Part shown: positions 27,521 to 36,614 of the stretch, piece after piece
Numbering within the stretch: the first letter of the stretch is position 1
Layout of the letters: each line of letters starts with the position of its first letter
Source of the DNA: Pseudomonas sp. ERMR1:02
GTDB taxonomy: Bacteria > Pseudomonadota > Gammaproteobacteria > Pseudomonadales > Pseudomonadaceae
Direction: 5' to 3'
Length of the DNA: 64,000 bases
Assembly (NCBI RefSeq): GCF_002277815.1
Contig: NZ_NKJI01000002.1
Coordinates: forward strand, 450,574 to 514,573
Position numbers and translations under genes: made by a program
The notes under the pieces: model-generated
Databases searched by the model: none
Seen by the model: only the letters and a program-made list of their open reading frames with translations
Told to the model about the DNA's origin: nothing

Positions 27521-27874
27521 ATGAAAGTGAGAGCAACCGTAATTTGCAAGCGAGACGATCAAATCCTCTACGTTCGCAAACAAAAATCAAGATGGGCTCT
27601 CCCGGGTGGAAAAGTCGAGGAAGGCGAAACACCTGAGCAAGCGGCCATTCGCGAATTGTGTGAGGAAACCGGGCTCATAGCCCAGGATTTGGTTTTTTTA
27701 GCCGAATTCGAAAAAGACAAAATTCTGCATCACGTGTTCAAGACTGTCGTCGCAGCTTCGGACAAGCCATCTCCACAGAACGAGATTGCGGCTTGCAAAT
27801 GGAAGCCCTTGAAAAACCTCAGCGACCTTAAATCCAGTCCGACAACCAAGTCGATAGTGAAGTCGTTCGCCTAG
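27521..27874 (+). CDS. NUDIX hydrolase
   Basis: 117 residues with a complete Nudix box G(x5)E(x7)REUxEExGU: GGKVEEGETPEQAAIREL followed by CEETG, at residues ~33-55. It starts at once with the first strand MKVRATVICKRDD, so it is a minimal single-domain enzyme of the MutT/ADP-ribose pyrophosphatase type that cleaves nucleoside diphosphate-linked compounds. Substrate not predictable. It stands alone between a terminator and an IS4 fragment. Confidence 0.88.
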   Translation: MKVRATVICKRDDQILYVRKQKSRWALPGGKVEEGETPEQAAIRELCEETGLIAQDLVFLAEFEKDKILHHVFKTVVAASDKPSPQNEIAACKWKPLKNLSDLKSSPTTKSIVKSFA

Positions 27875-27938
27875 CTCTCTGCTCGGCAATAGATCCCTGC
27901 TCCCCTTTGCAAAGAGCCCGCTCCACGCGCAATGCTGT

Positions 27939-28284
27939 TCACTTAAGCGGAGCAGCCCTGCGGTTAACTGGATACCGGGTTTTTGACATCTTCACCGCCC
28001 TGGGCCTCGCCGGTCTGGGGCGTTTTGTTATGAAGAGCACACCGACGCTGCCACGAAGCTCTTCCAGGCGTCTGGGGGTATGTGACGGCGACACGGCCCC
28101 GGCCATGACCACCAGATGACTGGCGATGTGCTGACAGGCAAACTTGAAACTCACTTCGCTGGGCGCGCTTGTGAGCAACAGCAGCCTGACTGGCTTCCCG
28201 ACGCACTACGTTATAAGCCAGCAACAGCCCCCACAACTCTTGATACACCAGCTCTACGGTCTTGCTGTGGTAACGTCTAGGCAT
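27939..28284 (-). pseudogene. IS4-family transposase, C-terminal fragment
   Basis: Two overlapping minus-strand frames together give the typical IS4 transposase C-terminus: SKTVELVYQELWGLLLAYNV, then VRREASQAAVAHKRA, then in another frame EVSFKFACQHIASHLVV and the basic end RPRPARPRAVKMSKTRYP. The N-terminal two thirds, with the first two catalytic aspartates, are missing, and at least one frameshift is present. A dead relic. Confidence 0.8.
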
Positions 28285-28322
28285 TAAAGGACTACTCTCT
28301 ACTTTTCCACGGAGGAATCGCG

Positions 28323-28532
28323 ATGTCCAACACAGACCTGCTCCCTTCCCTGCTTTTCAAAATGAACGAAAACCAACTCGCACTTGAGGCGGCCATTATG
28401 GAACTCACGCTTTGGGTCGAGCAGCGTGCATCAGACGACGTAGCCGAGAACGTTCGGGGGGCACTGGAGGCCATCGACAGGAACGAAGAGTTCATCAAAT
28501 TGACCCTCGCGGTGCTTATGGCGCCAGAGTAA
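28323..28532 (+). CDS. Small conserved hypothetical protein
   Basis: 69 residues, helical (FKMNENQLALEAAIMELTLW and VRGALEAIDRNEEFIKLTL). A strong SD (CGGAGGA) lies 7 bases before the ATG. A degraded copy of its 3' half lies on the same strand at 43991-44095, so this is a repeated small gene family in this genome. Function unknown. Confidence 0.65.
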   Translation: MSNTDLLPSLLFKMNENQLALEAAIMELTLWVEQRASDDVAENVRGALEAIDRNEEFIKLTLAVLMAPE

Positions 28533-28675
28533 CCAGGCTCGGCCTAAGTAACCTAAAAGCGTACTTAGCGTTACTCCGGGTAAGTCGACAATCCGACCTG
28601 GCTTTTGGGTCGCTTGTAAGTAAAAAGCTAGCCGCGACATCCGTCGCAAAGAAGCGATTTCTCCTGCCCCGCCCT

Positions 28676-28865
28676 CATTGCCTGCGTTCCAACCGACAAT
28701 GGATTCACCCAAGGCATGCACCCGATTTGACACTTTCACCGTGTAGGAAGAAATTGATCAAACGCTCCCGCTCGACCTGCCCCCCAGTGGCCGCACTTGC
28801 AGCCCATATTCCGACATGTCGATTTCATTTTCACTAGCCGGCCACTTGCTTAGTCGATTGCTGGC
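28676..28865. repeat. Diverged non-coding repeat, copy A
   Basis: This stretch in the gap after the 69-residue gene shares an ordered set of blocks with 36846-37042: CTGCCTGCGTTCC, CCCAAG(G)CATG.ACCC.ATTTGACAC, and CCGGCCACT.GC..AGT.GATT. The blocks are collinear but interrupted by mismatches and indels. No coding frame is conserved. It may be the relic of an old mobile-element end. Confidence 0.45.
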
Positions 28866-28892
28866 GGATGGTATTTCTATAGGACTTAAAAA

Positions 28893-29174
28893 TTGCTAAC
28901 TCGCCCAGATAAAGACGCGCTTCGCGCGATGCTCGAAGCTCAAATTCAAGAAAAACTACAGCACGACCCCGATGCGGTAACTACATATGCAGCGCAGCCT
29001 AAACCGGAACGAAAGCCCTACACGAGCAAGCCAACGGTTCAGGATAAGGCGTTCCACAAAGAGCTCGATCAGATGCGTGCGGATGTTGAAGCCGGAGTGA
29101 TACACACGCCTAAGCACGAGCCGGAGGAAGAGGCTGCTCTTAGCCTTAGACTTGATGATTACCCGGGTCTGTAA
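28893..29174 (+). CDS. Hypothetical protein
   Basis: 93 residues, TTG start (an ATG at 28929 is an alternative). Charged and largely helical or disordered (Lys/Glu/Pro-rich middle: QPKPERKPYTSKPT, then FHKELDQMRADVEAG). It precedes the Asp-Gly repeat gene by 78 bases on the same strand. No family recognised. Confidence 0.5.
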   Translation: MLTRPDKDALRAMLEAQIQEKLQHDPDAVTTYAAQPKPERKPYTSKPTVQDKAFHKELDQMRADVEAGVIHTPKHEPEEEAALSLRLDDYPGL

Positions 29175-29252
29175 AATGTTCTACCGAGAACCTACAAGCG
29201 GGAACGGCTTGCCGACCGAGAGCAACCGAGACCACACGTGAGAAAGCCACCT

Positions 29253-29534
29253 ATGAAAATCATCATCGAAGAATGGGATGGTGATGGTGATGGTGATGGT
29301 GATGGTGATGGTGATGGTGCGATTCGAATTCCGGATGAGGCGTTGCAGGAATTGGAACTAGATGTCGGCGACGCTGTGTACCTGATAGAAGAATTTGTCG
29401 GCAACACGCGCTGCCTTGTCCTATTAAAAAACCCTCAAATCGCGGATCGAATAGGCGAGCTCACTGAAGCCTGGGATAGCGGACAGCCTGGCAACGCCCA
29501 GGAGAAATGGGGAAGCCATAAAATGCTTCGCTAA
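29253..29534 (+). CDS. AbrB/MazE-like small protein with (Asp-Gly)7 repeat
   Basis: 93 residues. After a short strand MKIIIEEW comes (DG)7, then AIRIPDEALQELELDVGDAVYLIEEF, which matches the AbrB/SpoVT/MazE swapped-hairpin pattern (x-I-P-x-x-h-h-x-x-L-x-h-x-x-G-D-x-V). These are antitoxin or transition-state regulator folds. The repeat sits exactly where the first hairpin loop should be. The ATG at 29253 is preferred; a GTG at 29238 is possible. No toxin gene follows, because an IS66 element begins 20 bases downstream of the stop and may have displaced a partner. Confidence 0.65.
   Translation: MKIIIEEWDGDGDGDGDGDGDGAIRIPDEALQELELDVGDAVYLIEEFVGNTRCLVLLKNPQIADRIGELTEAWDSGQPGNAQEKWGSHKMLR
29277..29318 (+). 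repeat. Hexanucleotide tandem repeat (GATGGT)7
   Basis: Seven uninterrupted GATGGT units encoding Asp-Gly dipeptides. Slippage would change the protein by two residues per unit without breaking the frame. Confidence 0.95.
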
Positions 29535-29804
29535 ACCAGTACATCAGGCTGAACGTAAGCGTCTGCCCAACACACCTTGCGTAAGTTAGGCGGGCACCCA
29601 CTGATGCGGCAGCAACTGGCCGATCTCACTCGCCCGCTGCGCCGGCAACCGAGTTAGCACATCTTTGAGATAGGCATACGGATCATGCCCATTCATACGC
29701 GCCGATTGGATCAGGCTCATGATTGCAGCCGCTCGTTTACCGCTGCGCAGCGACCCGGCAAACAACCAGTTCGAACGTCCTAGCGACCATGGCCGTATCT
29801 GATT

Positions 29805-32147
29805 GTCGGGTAGTCAGACGCGGTTGCCCGCGTCCAACCCCCTGAGAACCGTGCATGCGAGTTTCCCAGCACACGGCTCAAGCCTCTACTAAGGCGCCAT
29901 TGGGCACCCGGTTATACATCGTCGACATTGGCAAATTGCACATCCCTTGGGCAACGCAGGTGGTAGATCTCAAGATTAGCGGCCGCATCCGTCCCACCAT
30001 GACTCAGCTTCACAACATGGCGGCTGTGCCATGGTGTGTCTTTGGTGACCGGTTTAAGGCATACGCAGCAGCGGCCACCTTGCTGTAGCCACACCCGATA
30101 CAGCTTGGCTCGACCCTTTGGAGAGATAAGCATTTTTTTGCCCCATCGCGACTCGAAGTACTTATCCCATGCACGGTCGTGAGGGTTGGCAGTGGCCTTG
30201 ATCTTGATATGTCGCACAATCGGCGTGTCCGAGGCGTCTACTAGCGTGTACTGACGCTTCCGACCATCGGCAGATTTTTCAGTACTCGAGAACACCCAAC
30301 GACGCGTCCCTTGTACTTTGAAATACCGATCTTTCACCCATCGGCGTGTCTTGCGAGGGTGGCGACGTACCGCCCATCGCCAGAGCATTTCCCACACTGC
30401 GCTGTCTACCTGGTTGAAGACCTTCTTGGCGACGACATGACTGTGATAGTTCGCCAGCCCCGTAAAACCGGGTTCAGCAAACCTATCAAGTTAGCCTGTC
30501 GTATCGTTTTGTTGGTCTTGATCAACTCTCGCAGCTTGGCAAGGAGAGCCCCGATGTTCGCCTTGGACGGCTTGATCAGGAGCTTGCCGTTGTACTTGCG
30601 CAGGTTCCATCCGAGGAAGTCGAACCCGTCCCCTATGTGCGTTATCTTGGTTTTTTCTGGCGAGAGGACAAGTCCACGCTCTGCCAGAAACTTAACCACG
30701 GCGGGCCTGACTTCATTCTCCAGCCATTCTTTCGAACAGCCAGTGATGATGAAGTCATCTGCATAACGCACCACCTGCATTTTCCGGGCTGTCCACTTTG
30801 CATTGGGAAACCTCTTCGCCAGCATCGCTTCCAACCCATCCAACGTCATGTTCGCCAACACCGGGGATATGATGCCTCCCTGCGGGGTTCCTGCGTGGCT
30901 GGGGAATAGCTGATTTTGGTAGACATAACCGGCCTGGAGCCATTTCTGCAAAATCACCTTATCCATGGGGATGTTGGCGATCAACCAGTCATGACTGATA
31001 TTGTCGAAACAGGCTTGAATGTCGCCCTCTAACACCCATTCCGCATTTGCTTTTCGTGACAGCACACCAAAGCACTGCGCGGCGGCATCAGCAGTTGAGC
31101 GTTCCGGCCTGAATCCATAAGAGTTCGGGTCGGCGGTGGTTTCCGCTATCGGTTCCAGAGTTAGCAAATGAAGCGCCTGCATAGCCCGGCATTTCATCGC
31201 GGGAATTCCGAGAGGCCTCGTCTTACCATTTTTCTTCGGAATGAGGACTCTCCGAAGCGGAAGCGGCGAGTAGCCTCGCCGCTTCAACGAGTCTATCGCA
31301 CCGATCTTGGCCCTAGGCGTATTCCAAGTGACCTTGTCCACACCGGGGGTATTTTTGCCTTTGTTTTCAGACACACGTTTCACGGCCAATGCCTTGCCGC
31401 TGAACGAGTGAGTCAGCAGCCATTGCAGGGCTTTCACCTTGTTATGTCTGCCATCTTGTACGGCCTTCACAATACGCGCTTGCAGCCCTCTGACACGACG
31501 TTGTACGGCGATCCAATCGATGCCGTCCCACGACCTGCCGGAAGGTGCACACGCCAATGCTGCTGCGTTCATTTGCTCTCCTTCCGTTGAAAGGGTTCTA
31601 CCTACTCTCGTGTGAAGAGAGACCATGAGGACGTCTGCCCGCTTTCGCGTGAAGTGATATTTCAACCTCTATCCAACCCATTACAGGACGGCGTTCGCTT
31701 TTTCCTCGTTCCTTCGCCCGCACCGCCATGGGCAGTTTTTGCAAACTGCTTTCCCAATGGGAGCGATACGGGATTTCCACGTTCCGCTTACTGAAGTACG
31801 TCGGGTTAGGTGCCTGCTATCGACCGGGAGGCATGTGGGTCACGAACGCGTAGTCGAAAGACGCTATTCCCACCTCCGTTACCTTTTGGTTCGAGCGTAT
31901 AAGCCATTTCCGCTCGCTCAACTTAACGATCGTTGCGCAGATTCACATGCGTTCACCATACCGACTATCTAGCCCTTGTCCGGCTATGGCTGCCAGAAGG
32001 GTACGTCTCTCACGATTGGTACCCCGCACCTTGCGGTGCCTCGTTCCATTGTCGAAGGCGCTCTTGATTCAGCCTTCTAGATTCACCCGGTGACACGGGT
32101 GGTTCCCTCCAAGGGGAACAACTTCTGTAAGCGACTTCGTGTCGCAC
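29805..32147 (-). mobile_element. Group II intron inserted in IS66 tnpC
   Basis: 2343 bases on the minus strand. The 5' end is GTGCGAC (group II consensus GUGYG) and the 3' end is CTACCCGAC. Removing exactly this segment joins IS66 exons in frame (see tnpC). The intron-encoded protein gene lies in its 3' half, as expected in domain IV. Boundaries come from exon reconstruction; the secondary structure of domains V and VI was not folded, though CGCGTCTGACTACCCGAC fits a domain VI tail. Confidence 0.9.
29912..31572 (-). pseudogene. ltrA: Group II intron reverse transcriptase/maturase with HNH domain, frameshifted
   Basis: About 553 residues if one base is restored. The start at 31572 has SD GGAAGGAGAG. 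Reverse-transcriptase motifs are present: PKKNGKTRPLGIP, EGDIQACFDNI, GTPQGGIISPVLAN and the catalytic YADD (VRYADDFIITG). The frame breaks near 30454 (GGCTGG-CG; one G missing): the second frame continues ANYHSHVVAKKVF and VDSAVWEMLWRWAVRRHP, the maturase X domain, then a C-terminal HNH endonuclease (CCVCLKPV ... HSRHVVKLSHGG ... LRCPRDVQF). All parts except the single base look functional. Confidence 0.88.
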
Positions 32148-32376
32148 TTCAACTTGGTTGTTGTCGATGGGCACAGCCCTATCGTCCAGGTAGCGCGTCA
32201 GCGCTACCCAGCGTTTCAGGCTGTAATCGAGGGCTTTGGCCGTGGCTGATCCGTTCGGCACCAGGTCGAAGCTGTTCCGGCGTTATCTGGTCGAGGTTGG
32301 GCGAGAAAGTCATGCCGCCGATTGTGCCAGAGCAGCCGCGGGACGACGACAAGTAGACCGGCCAAATGGCCGGCGG

Positions 32377-32712
32377 TTACAGCATGCTGATCACACCGCC
32401 TGCGCCGACGCGTTGCCACGACAGGCCCAGTACCAACGCCTGGAGTTGTTCGCTGTCGAGTTCGACCTCGCAGCCTTGGCGGATGCTGGGCCAGTGGAAC
32501 TTGCCTTGATTCAGTCGCCGTGCGGCGAGCCAGACTCCCACGCCGTCGTGCACTAGCACTTTCATTCGGTTAGCCCGGCGATTGGCGAACAGGTAAGCAC
32601 AGTGCGGCTTCGCCGCACCAAACACCGCGATCACCCGGGCCAATGCCGTCTCGGTGCCAGCGCGCATGTCCATCGGTTCGGTGGCCAGCCAGATCGCATC
32701 GATGCGGATCAT
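32377..32712 (-). CDS. tnpB: IS66 family accessory protein TnpB, copy 1
   Basis: 111 residues, the Orf2/TnpB small protein of IS66 elements (MIRIDAIWLATEPMDMRAG, then KPHCAYLFANRRANRMKVLV, then LEQ-type end QALVLGLSWQRVG). It overlaps tnpA by 4 bases and precedes the tnpC remnant. TnpB is required for IS66 transposition with TnpA and TnpC. Intact. Confidence 0.92.
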   Translation of the reverse strand: MIRIDAIWLATEPMDMRAGTETALARVIAVFGAAKPHCAYLFANRRANRMKVLVHDGVGVWLAARRLNQGKFHWPSIRQGCEVELDSEQLQALVLGLSWQRVGAGGVISML

Positions 32713-33029
32713 TGAGCGACAGCCCGAATAAATTGTGCGCAGCCCTCAGGATCCGAGGTTGGCCATTTCACCGTGATCAATTGCCCGGCCATGAGTAACT
32801 CAATGATCGCTGACGCTTCGGATGGTCGTTTAGGTGCGGTTTTCAGCGGAACAAATGCCGGCAGTGAGGTCGTTGCAAGCTGGTCTCGATAGAGCGGCAT
32901 CCATTTGCGGATGACGTTGGCATTGATGCCGTGGCTGATGGCGACACTGGACACGGTTGCTCCAGGTTGCAGGCATTCCTGAACGACCTGGGCTTTGAAT
33001 GATGTCGGATAAGAGCTTCGTTTGCGCAT
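32709..33029 (-). CDS. tnpA: IS66 family accessory protein TnpA, copy 1
   Basis: 106 residues with a helix-turn-helix of the transposase-8/IS66-A type (SYPTSFKAQVVQECLQPGAT then VAISHGINANVIRKW). First gene of the IS66 operon, overlapping tnpB by 4 bases (ATGA). It probably binds the element ends. Intact; ~75 percent identical by eye to the copy in the second element. Confidence 0.92.
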   Translation of the reverse strand: MRKRSSYPTSFKAQVVQECLQPGATVSSVAISHGINANVIRKWMPLYRDQLATTSLPAFVPLKTAPKRPSEASAIIELLMAGQLITVKWPTSDPEGCAQFIRAVAQ

Positions 33030-33349
33030 GGAAATCCTGGCGATAAAGGGTGATCGCGTCCGCTTAAAAATACGCGGACACCATCGCCCTTAAAGCTGGA
33101 GTTCGGAAGGTGAATTCTCCGGACGCTTACGAATGAACGCGAATCGAATCACCATATCCTGTGGCGCTATGTGATTGCAGCAAGAGTCCGAACGCCAGTT
33201 TCAGTTCACTCGGTTTCGCCCGCTGCGCTTGGCTCGATAGAGCGCATCATCGGCCCGAGTCAGAAGGCTTTCCAGATCGTCACCCGCTTTGGCGAGGGCG
33301 ATACCAAAGGACGCAGTGACAGTGTCTAGCACTTCATCCGTGCCACGCA

Positions 33350-33357
33350 CCTTGATC
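33350..33357 (+). repeat. Target-site duplication of IS66 copy 2, left
   Basis: CCTTGATC here and at 35727-35734 directly flank the element ends. Eight bases is the normal IS66 duplication length. Confidence 0.92.
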
Positions 33358-33388
33358 GTAAGCGTCTGCCCAACACACCTTGCATAAG

Positions 33389-34914
33389 TCAGGCGGGCAC
33401 CCACTGATGCGGCAGCAACTGGCCGATCTCACTCGCCCGCTGCGCCGGCAACCGAGTTAGCACATCTTTGAGATAGGCATACGGATCATGCCCATTCATG
33501 CGCGCCGACTGGATCAAACTCATGATTGCCGCCGCCCGCTTACCGCTGCGTAGTGATCCGGCGAACAACCAATTCGAGCGTCCGAGAGCCCACGGCCGTA
33601 TCTGGTTTTCGACCGCGTTATTATCTATGGGCACTGCGCCGTCCTCGATATATCGAGCCAGTGCACCCCAGCGCTTTAGGCTGTAATCCAGTGCTTTGGC
33701 GATAGCCGATCCTTCGGGCACAAGATCGCGCTGGGCCAGCATCCAGGTATGTAGTGCATTGAGTATTGGCGCCGCTTTTTCCTGACGTATTCTCCAGCGA
33801 TTTTCATCGGTCATGTCCCGCGCTTGCCGTTCGATTTCGTACAACCCGCCAATCGAGTGAAGCGCTTGTTCGGCCAGTTGGCTTTTGTTGGTCGCATGCA
33901 GATCGAAGAACTTGCGGCGCGCATGCGCCATGCATCCGATTTCAGTGATGCCTTGCTGGAAGCTTGCTTTGTAGCCAGCGAAATCGTCGCACACCAACTT
34001 GCCATTCCATTGGCCAAGGAAGTTGCGCGCATGTTCGCCCGCACGGCTCGGGCTGAAGTCATAAACCACTGCCTTGAGCGGCGAAAAAGGCGTAGTGCAG
34101 TAAGCCCAAACGTAGGCACGATGGGTCTTCTTCTGGCCCGGCGCGAGCATCTGCACCGGCGTTTCGTCAGCGTGGATCACGCTTTGGGCAAGTACCGTTT
34201 CGCGTAACGCATCGACAAGCGGCTGGAGCTGCACGCCGGTTTGGCCGACCCATTGCGCCAGTGTCGAGCGAGCAATTGCCAGGCCGGCACGGCCAAAGAT
34301 TTTCTCTTGCCGATACAGCGGCAAATGGTCAGCGAACTTGGCCACCATCACATGAGCCAACAGGCCTGCGGTCGGGATGCCTTTGTCGATCACTTGCGCC
34401 GGTACCGGTGCCTGGATAAGCGTTTCACACTCGCGGCAGGCCCATTTTCCACGTACGTGTTGCTCGACCGTGAACACGCCCGGCGTGTAATCCAGCTTCT
34501 CGCTGACGTCTTCGCCGACGCGCTGAAGCTGGCAGCCGCACACGCACTGGGTGTTCTTTGGTTCGTGACGGATCACAGTTCGTGGAAACTGCGGCGGCAA
34601 CGGCGCACGCTTGGGCTGCTGACGCGGTTCGGCTGGTGCGGCAGGCGGATTGACCGCCTTTAACTCAGCCTCGATTGCTGCGATATCAGTATCAAGCAGG
34701 TCGTCGAGCAGACTGCCCTGATCAGGGCTAAGTTGCTCGCTGCGCTTGGCGAACTTGTGCCGTTTGAGCAGTGCGATTTCGTGGGTGAGCTGTTCGTTGA
34801 CCGTTTCGATCCGCTGGATCTTCTTGCCCATCGTGTCGACCTGCGACAGCAACTGCGCAGCGAAGGCACGCAGTTGATCGGGGTCATATGATCGAGATTG
34901 GGCGAGGAAGTCAT
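33389..34914 (-). pseudogene. tnpC: IS66 transposase TnpC, copy 2, one-base frameshift near the start
   Basis: Expected 508 residues. MTSSPNLDHMTP from 34914 continues in another frame as DQLRAFAAQLLSQVDTMGKK after restoring one G in the GGGG at 34880-34883. An open frame of 487 residues (TTG at 34852) covers the rest: leucine-zipper N-terminus, zinc-binding CVCGCQL...WACRECE, and a DDE core with HADETPVQML, CDDFAGYK and DNNAVENQIRPW. If the G loss is a sequencing error, the transposase is functional and could act on copy 1 as well. Confidence 0.88.
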
Positions 34915-34976
34915 GCCGTGGATTTTACCAAAGCAGGTCGCTTTCGGCAGTAGGTCAAGGCGCGAATTACAGCCTT

Positions 34977-35312
34977 TTAAAGCAGTGTGATTGCACCGCC
35001 AGCTCCAACCCTTTGCCAAGGTAAACCGAGCACCAAGGCCTGAAGTTGCTCGGCATCCAGCTCCATTTCACAGCCTTGTCGAATGCCAGGCCAATGAAAT
35101 TTGCCTTGGTTCAACCGACGTGCAGCCAGCCAAACGCCAATCCCGTCATGCACCAGAACTTTCATGCGGGTAGCGCGGCGATTGGCGAACAAATAAGCGC
35201 AGTGCGGCTTCGCCGCACCGAACACCGTAATCACTCTGGCCAGCGCTGTTTCAGTGCCGGCACGCATGTCCATGGGTTCGGTGGCGAGCCAGATGGCATC
35301 GATGCGAATCAT
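34977..35312 (-). CDS. tnpB: IS66 family accessory protein TnpB, copy 2
   Basis: 111 residues from the ATG at 35312 (MIRIDAIWLATEPMDMRAG), overlapping tnpA by 4 bases. Nearly identical to copy 1 with a few substitutions (for example MELDAEQL for VELDSEQL). The open frame extends 30 bases upstream but homologues begin at MIRID. Intact. Confidence 0.92.
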   Translation of the reverse strand: MIRIDAIWLATEPMDMRAGTETALARVITVFGAAKPHCAYLFANRRATRMKVLVHDGIGVWLAARRLNQGKFHWPGIRQGCEMELDAEQLQALVLGLPWQRVGAGGAITLL

Positions 35313-35626
35313 TGCGTGAGCCCACGGACAAAGCGGGCGCATCCTTCAGGATCAGAAGTTGGCCATTTCACTGTGATCGATTGATCGCCAAACGGTAGAT
35401 CGATGACCGCCGACGTTTCAGTCGGCCGTTTTGGCGTAGATTTCACTGGAATAAAAGCAGGTAGCATCGCTGGCGGCTGATCTCGGTACAGCGGCATCCA
35501 CTTTCGAATTACGTTAGCGTTGATGCCATGGCTGATGGCGACGCCGGAGATGGTCGCGCCTGGTTGCAGGCATTCCTGAACAACCTGGGCTTTGAACGAT
35601 TTGGGATAAGAGCTTCGTTGGCGCAT
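35309..35626 (-). CDS. tnpA: IS66 family accessory protein TnpA, copy 2
   Basis: 105 residues; HTH region SYPKSFKAQVVQECLQPGAT and VAISHGINANVIRKW as in copy 1. First gene of the element, 74 bases in from the right inverted repeat plus leader. Intact. Confidence 0.92.
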   Translation of the reverse strand: MRQRSSYPKSFKAQVVQECLQPGATISGVAISHGINANVIRKWMPLYRDQPPAMLPAFIPVKSTPKRPTETSAVIDLPFGDQSITVKWPTSDPEGCARFVRGLTQ

Positions 35627-35726
35627 GGAATTCCTGGCGTTAAGGGCTATAGCGTCCGCTTAAAAATACGCGGACACCATCGTCCTTAATGCTGGGGTTC
35701 GGAAGGTGTGTTCCCGGAACGCTTAC

Positions 35727-35734
35727 CCTTGATC
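35727..35734 (+). repeat. Target-site duplication of IS66 copy 2, right
   Basis: CCTTGATC, identical to 33350-33357. Confidence 0.92.
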
Positions 35735-36614
35735 CGCAACGCCTGAATTTTTAGGCGCAGCTGCTCAGCAAAAGTATGAGCACTGGGGAGATCAAAACAC
35801 TCTTGCAGGACTACACAGAACTCTTCACCACCATAGCGTGCCGCCAGGGCCTGAGGCGGGATTGAGTTCCGTAACACCTGACCAACATGCTCAAGTACGC
35901 GGTCGCCCAAAGGATGGCCATACCGGTCATTGAACTGCTTGAAATGATCGATATCCAACATGACCAATGCCACCCATGAGGAGCGTTGATCAATGCATGC
36001 TCCAGCAAGCGAGTGAAGGTAGCTCGGTTCAATACCTTAGTCAGACCATCCAAAGATGCAGCCAGTTGGGCTCGCTCGAGCTTGCCTCTCAGACTCTTAA
36101 TTTCATTTTGCGCTGAGTGCAGCTTGGAGAGGAAAAGCTCTTGCTGATCCTGCATGACCTGGGTGCTCTGTTGCAGCTCGCTCAGAATGGCGGGCAACCT
36201 CTGGTCGACCGGCTCCGCGAGCATTTCCATGCAATGCCCAAGACTGGCTTGAAAGGTGACACTGCCATTCACGCAACGCGAGACATCACGCTCCATGTCG
36301 TCAACCAAATTGACCGCTTGTTGTTGCCCTGCGCGCGCCTCCTCCAATTCCTCACGAATGATGTAGTCGCGAAAAAGCTTCGTAGCGGATTCAGGAGGGA
36401 AACAGTCGAAGTCTTTGACCACCCTGTCCAGATGGCGATTGAGCTCTGGCTCCTGACCTTTGCTGTAGGTGTACCAGAGAGCATAGTGCACGGGATTTGG
36501 TGGAATGTTGTGACGCACCATCAGTGGTACGGCCTGTTTCAGCAGAGCCGCCGCCTCGCGGGAGTCCTCTGGATACAACGCTAGGGCAGTTGCACGCGTC
36601 TCTGATTGGCTCAT

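Larger units (their letters stand above)
29586..32313 (-). pseudogene. tnpC: IS66 transposase tnpC, copy 1: deleted and intron-interrupted
   Basis: The 5' piece (32148-32313) starts MTFSPNLDQITPEQL and jumps at once to LVPNGSATAKALDYSLKRW, which is near residue 390 of a normal TnpC, so about 1.1 kb of the coding sequence is gone; the junction also shifts the frame. The 3' piece (29586-29804) starts NQIRPW and runs to a TAA. Joining the pieces across the intron restores IDNNQVE-NQIRPW, identical in pattern to IDNNAVENQIRPW in copy 2. It lacks most catalytic residues and cannot transpose the element by itself. Confidence 0.85.
29555..33130 (-). mobile_element. IS66-family element, copy 1 (defective, carries a group II intron)
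   Basis: Bounded by GTAAGCGTCTGCCC at the left and the inverted GTAAGCGTCCGGAG at the right. It contains intact tnpA and tnpB plus a tnpC that has a large internal deletion and a group II intron. The flanks GGCTGAAC (left) and GAATGAAC (right) match at 6 of 8 positions, so a target duplication is degenerate or absent. Its right end lies 70 bases from the stop of the diguanylate cyclase gene. Confidence 0.85.
33358..35726 (-). mobile_element. IS66-family element, copy 2
   Basis: 2369 bases bounded by imperfect terminal inverted repeats (GTAAGCGTCTGCCCAACACA left; GTAAGCGTTCCGGGAACACA right, inverted) and flanked by a perfect 8-bp duplication. It carries tnpA, tnpB and a full-length tnpC with one apparent single-base loss. 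It lies inside a diguanylate cyclase gene and next to copy 1, which has the same left end but a diverged right end. Confidence 0.93.
33201..36614 (-). pseudogene. Diguanylate cyclase (GGDEF) gene disrupted by IS66 copy 2
   Basis: The 5' part (35727-36614) encodes ~210 residues of helical N-terminal region (ALLKQAVPLMVRHNIPPNP, long coiled coil) and the GGDEF domain up to LRLKIQALRIK, including the active RYGGEEF signature at ~35818-35838. The 3' part (33201-33357) continues VRGTDEVLDTVTASFGIAL and ends with the usual RADDALYRAKRSGRN. Removing the IS and one CCTTGATC copy restores the protein, except for a one-base loss near 35975 (PHG-VALVMLDIDHF). GGDEF enzymes make cyclic di-GMP; this one is dead as sequenced. 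The ATG at 36614 is chosen as start. Confidence 0.88.

Noticed and set aside
33201..33404. Stand-alone 67-residue GGDEF protein
   Set aside because: It starts inside the IS66 end; it is the displaced 3' end of the disrupted diguanylate cyclase.
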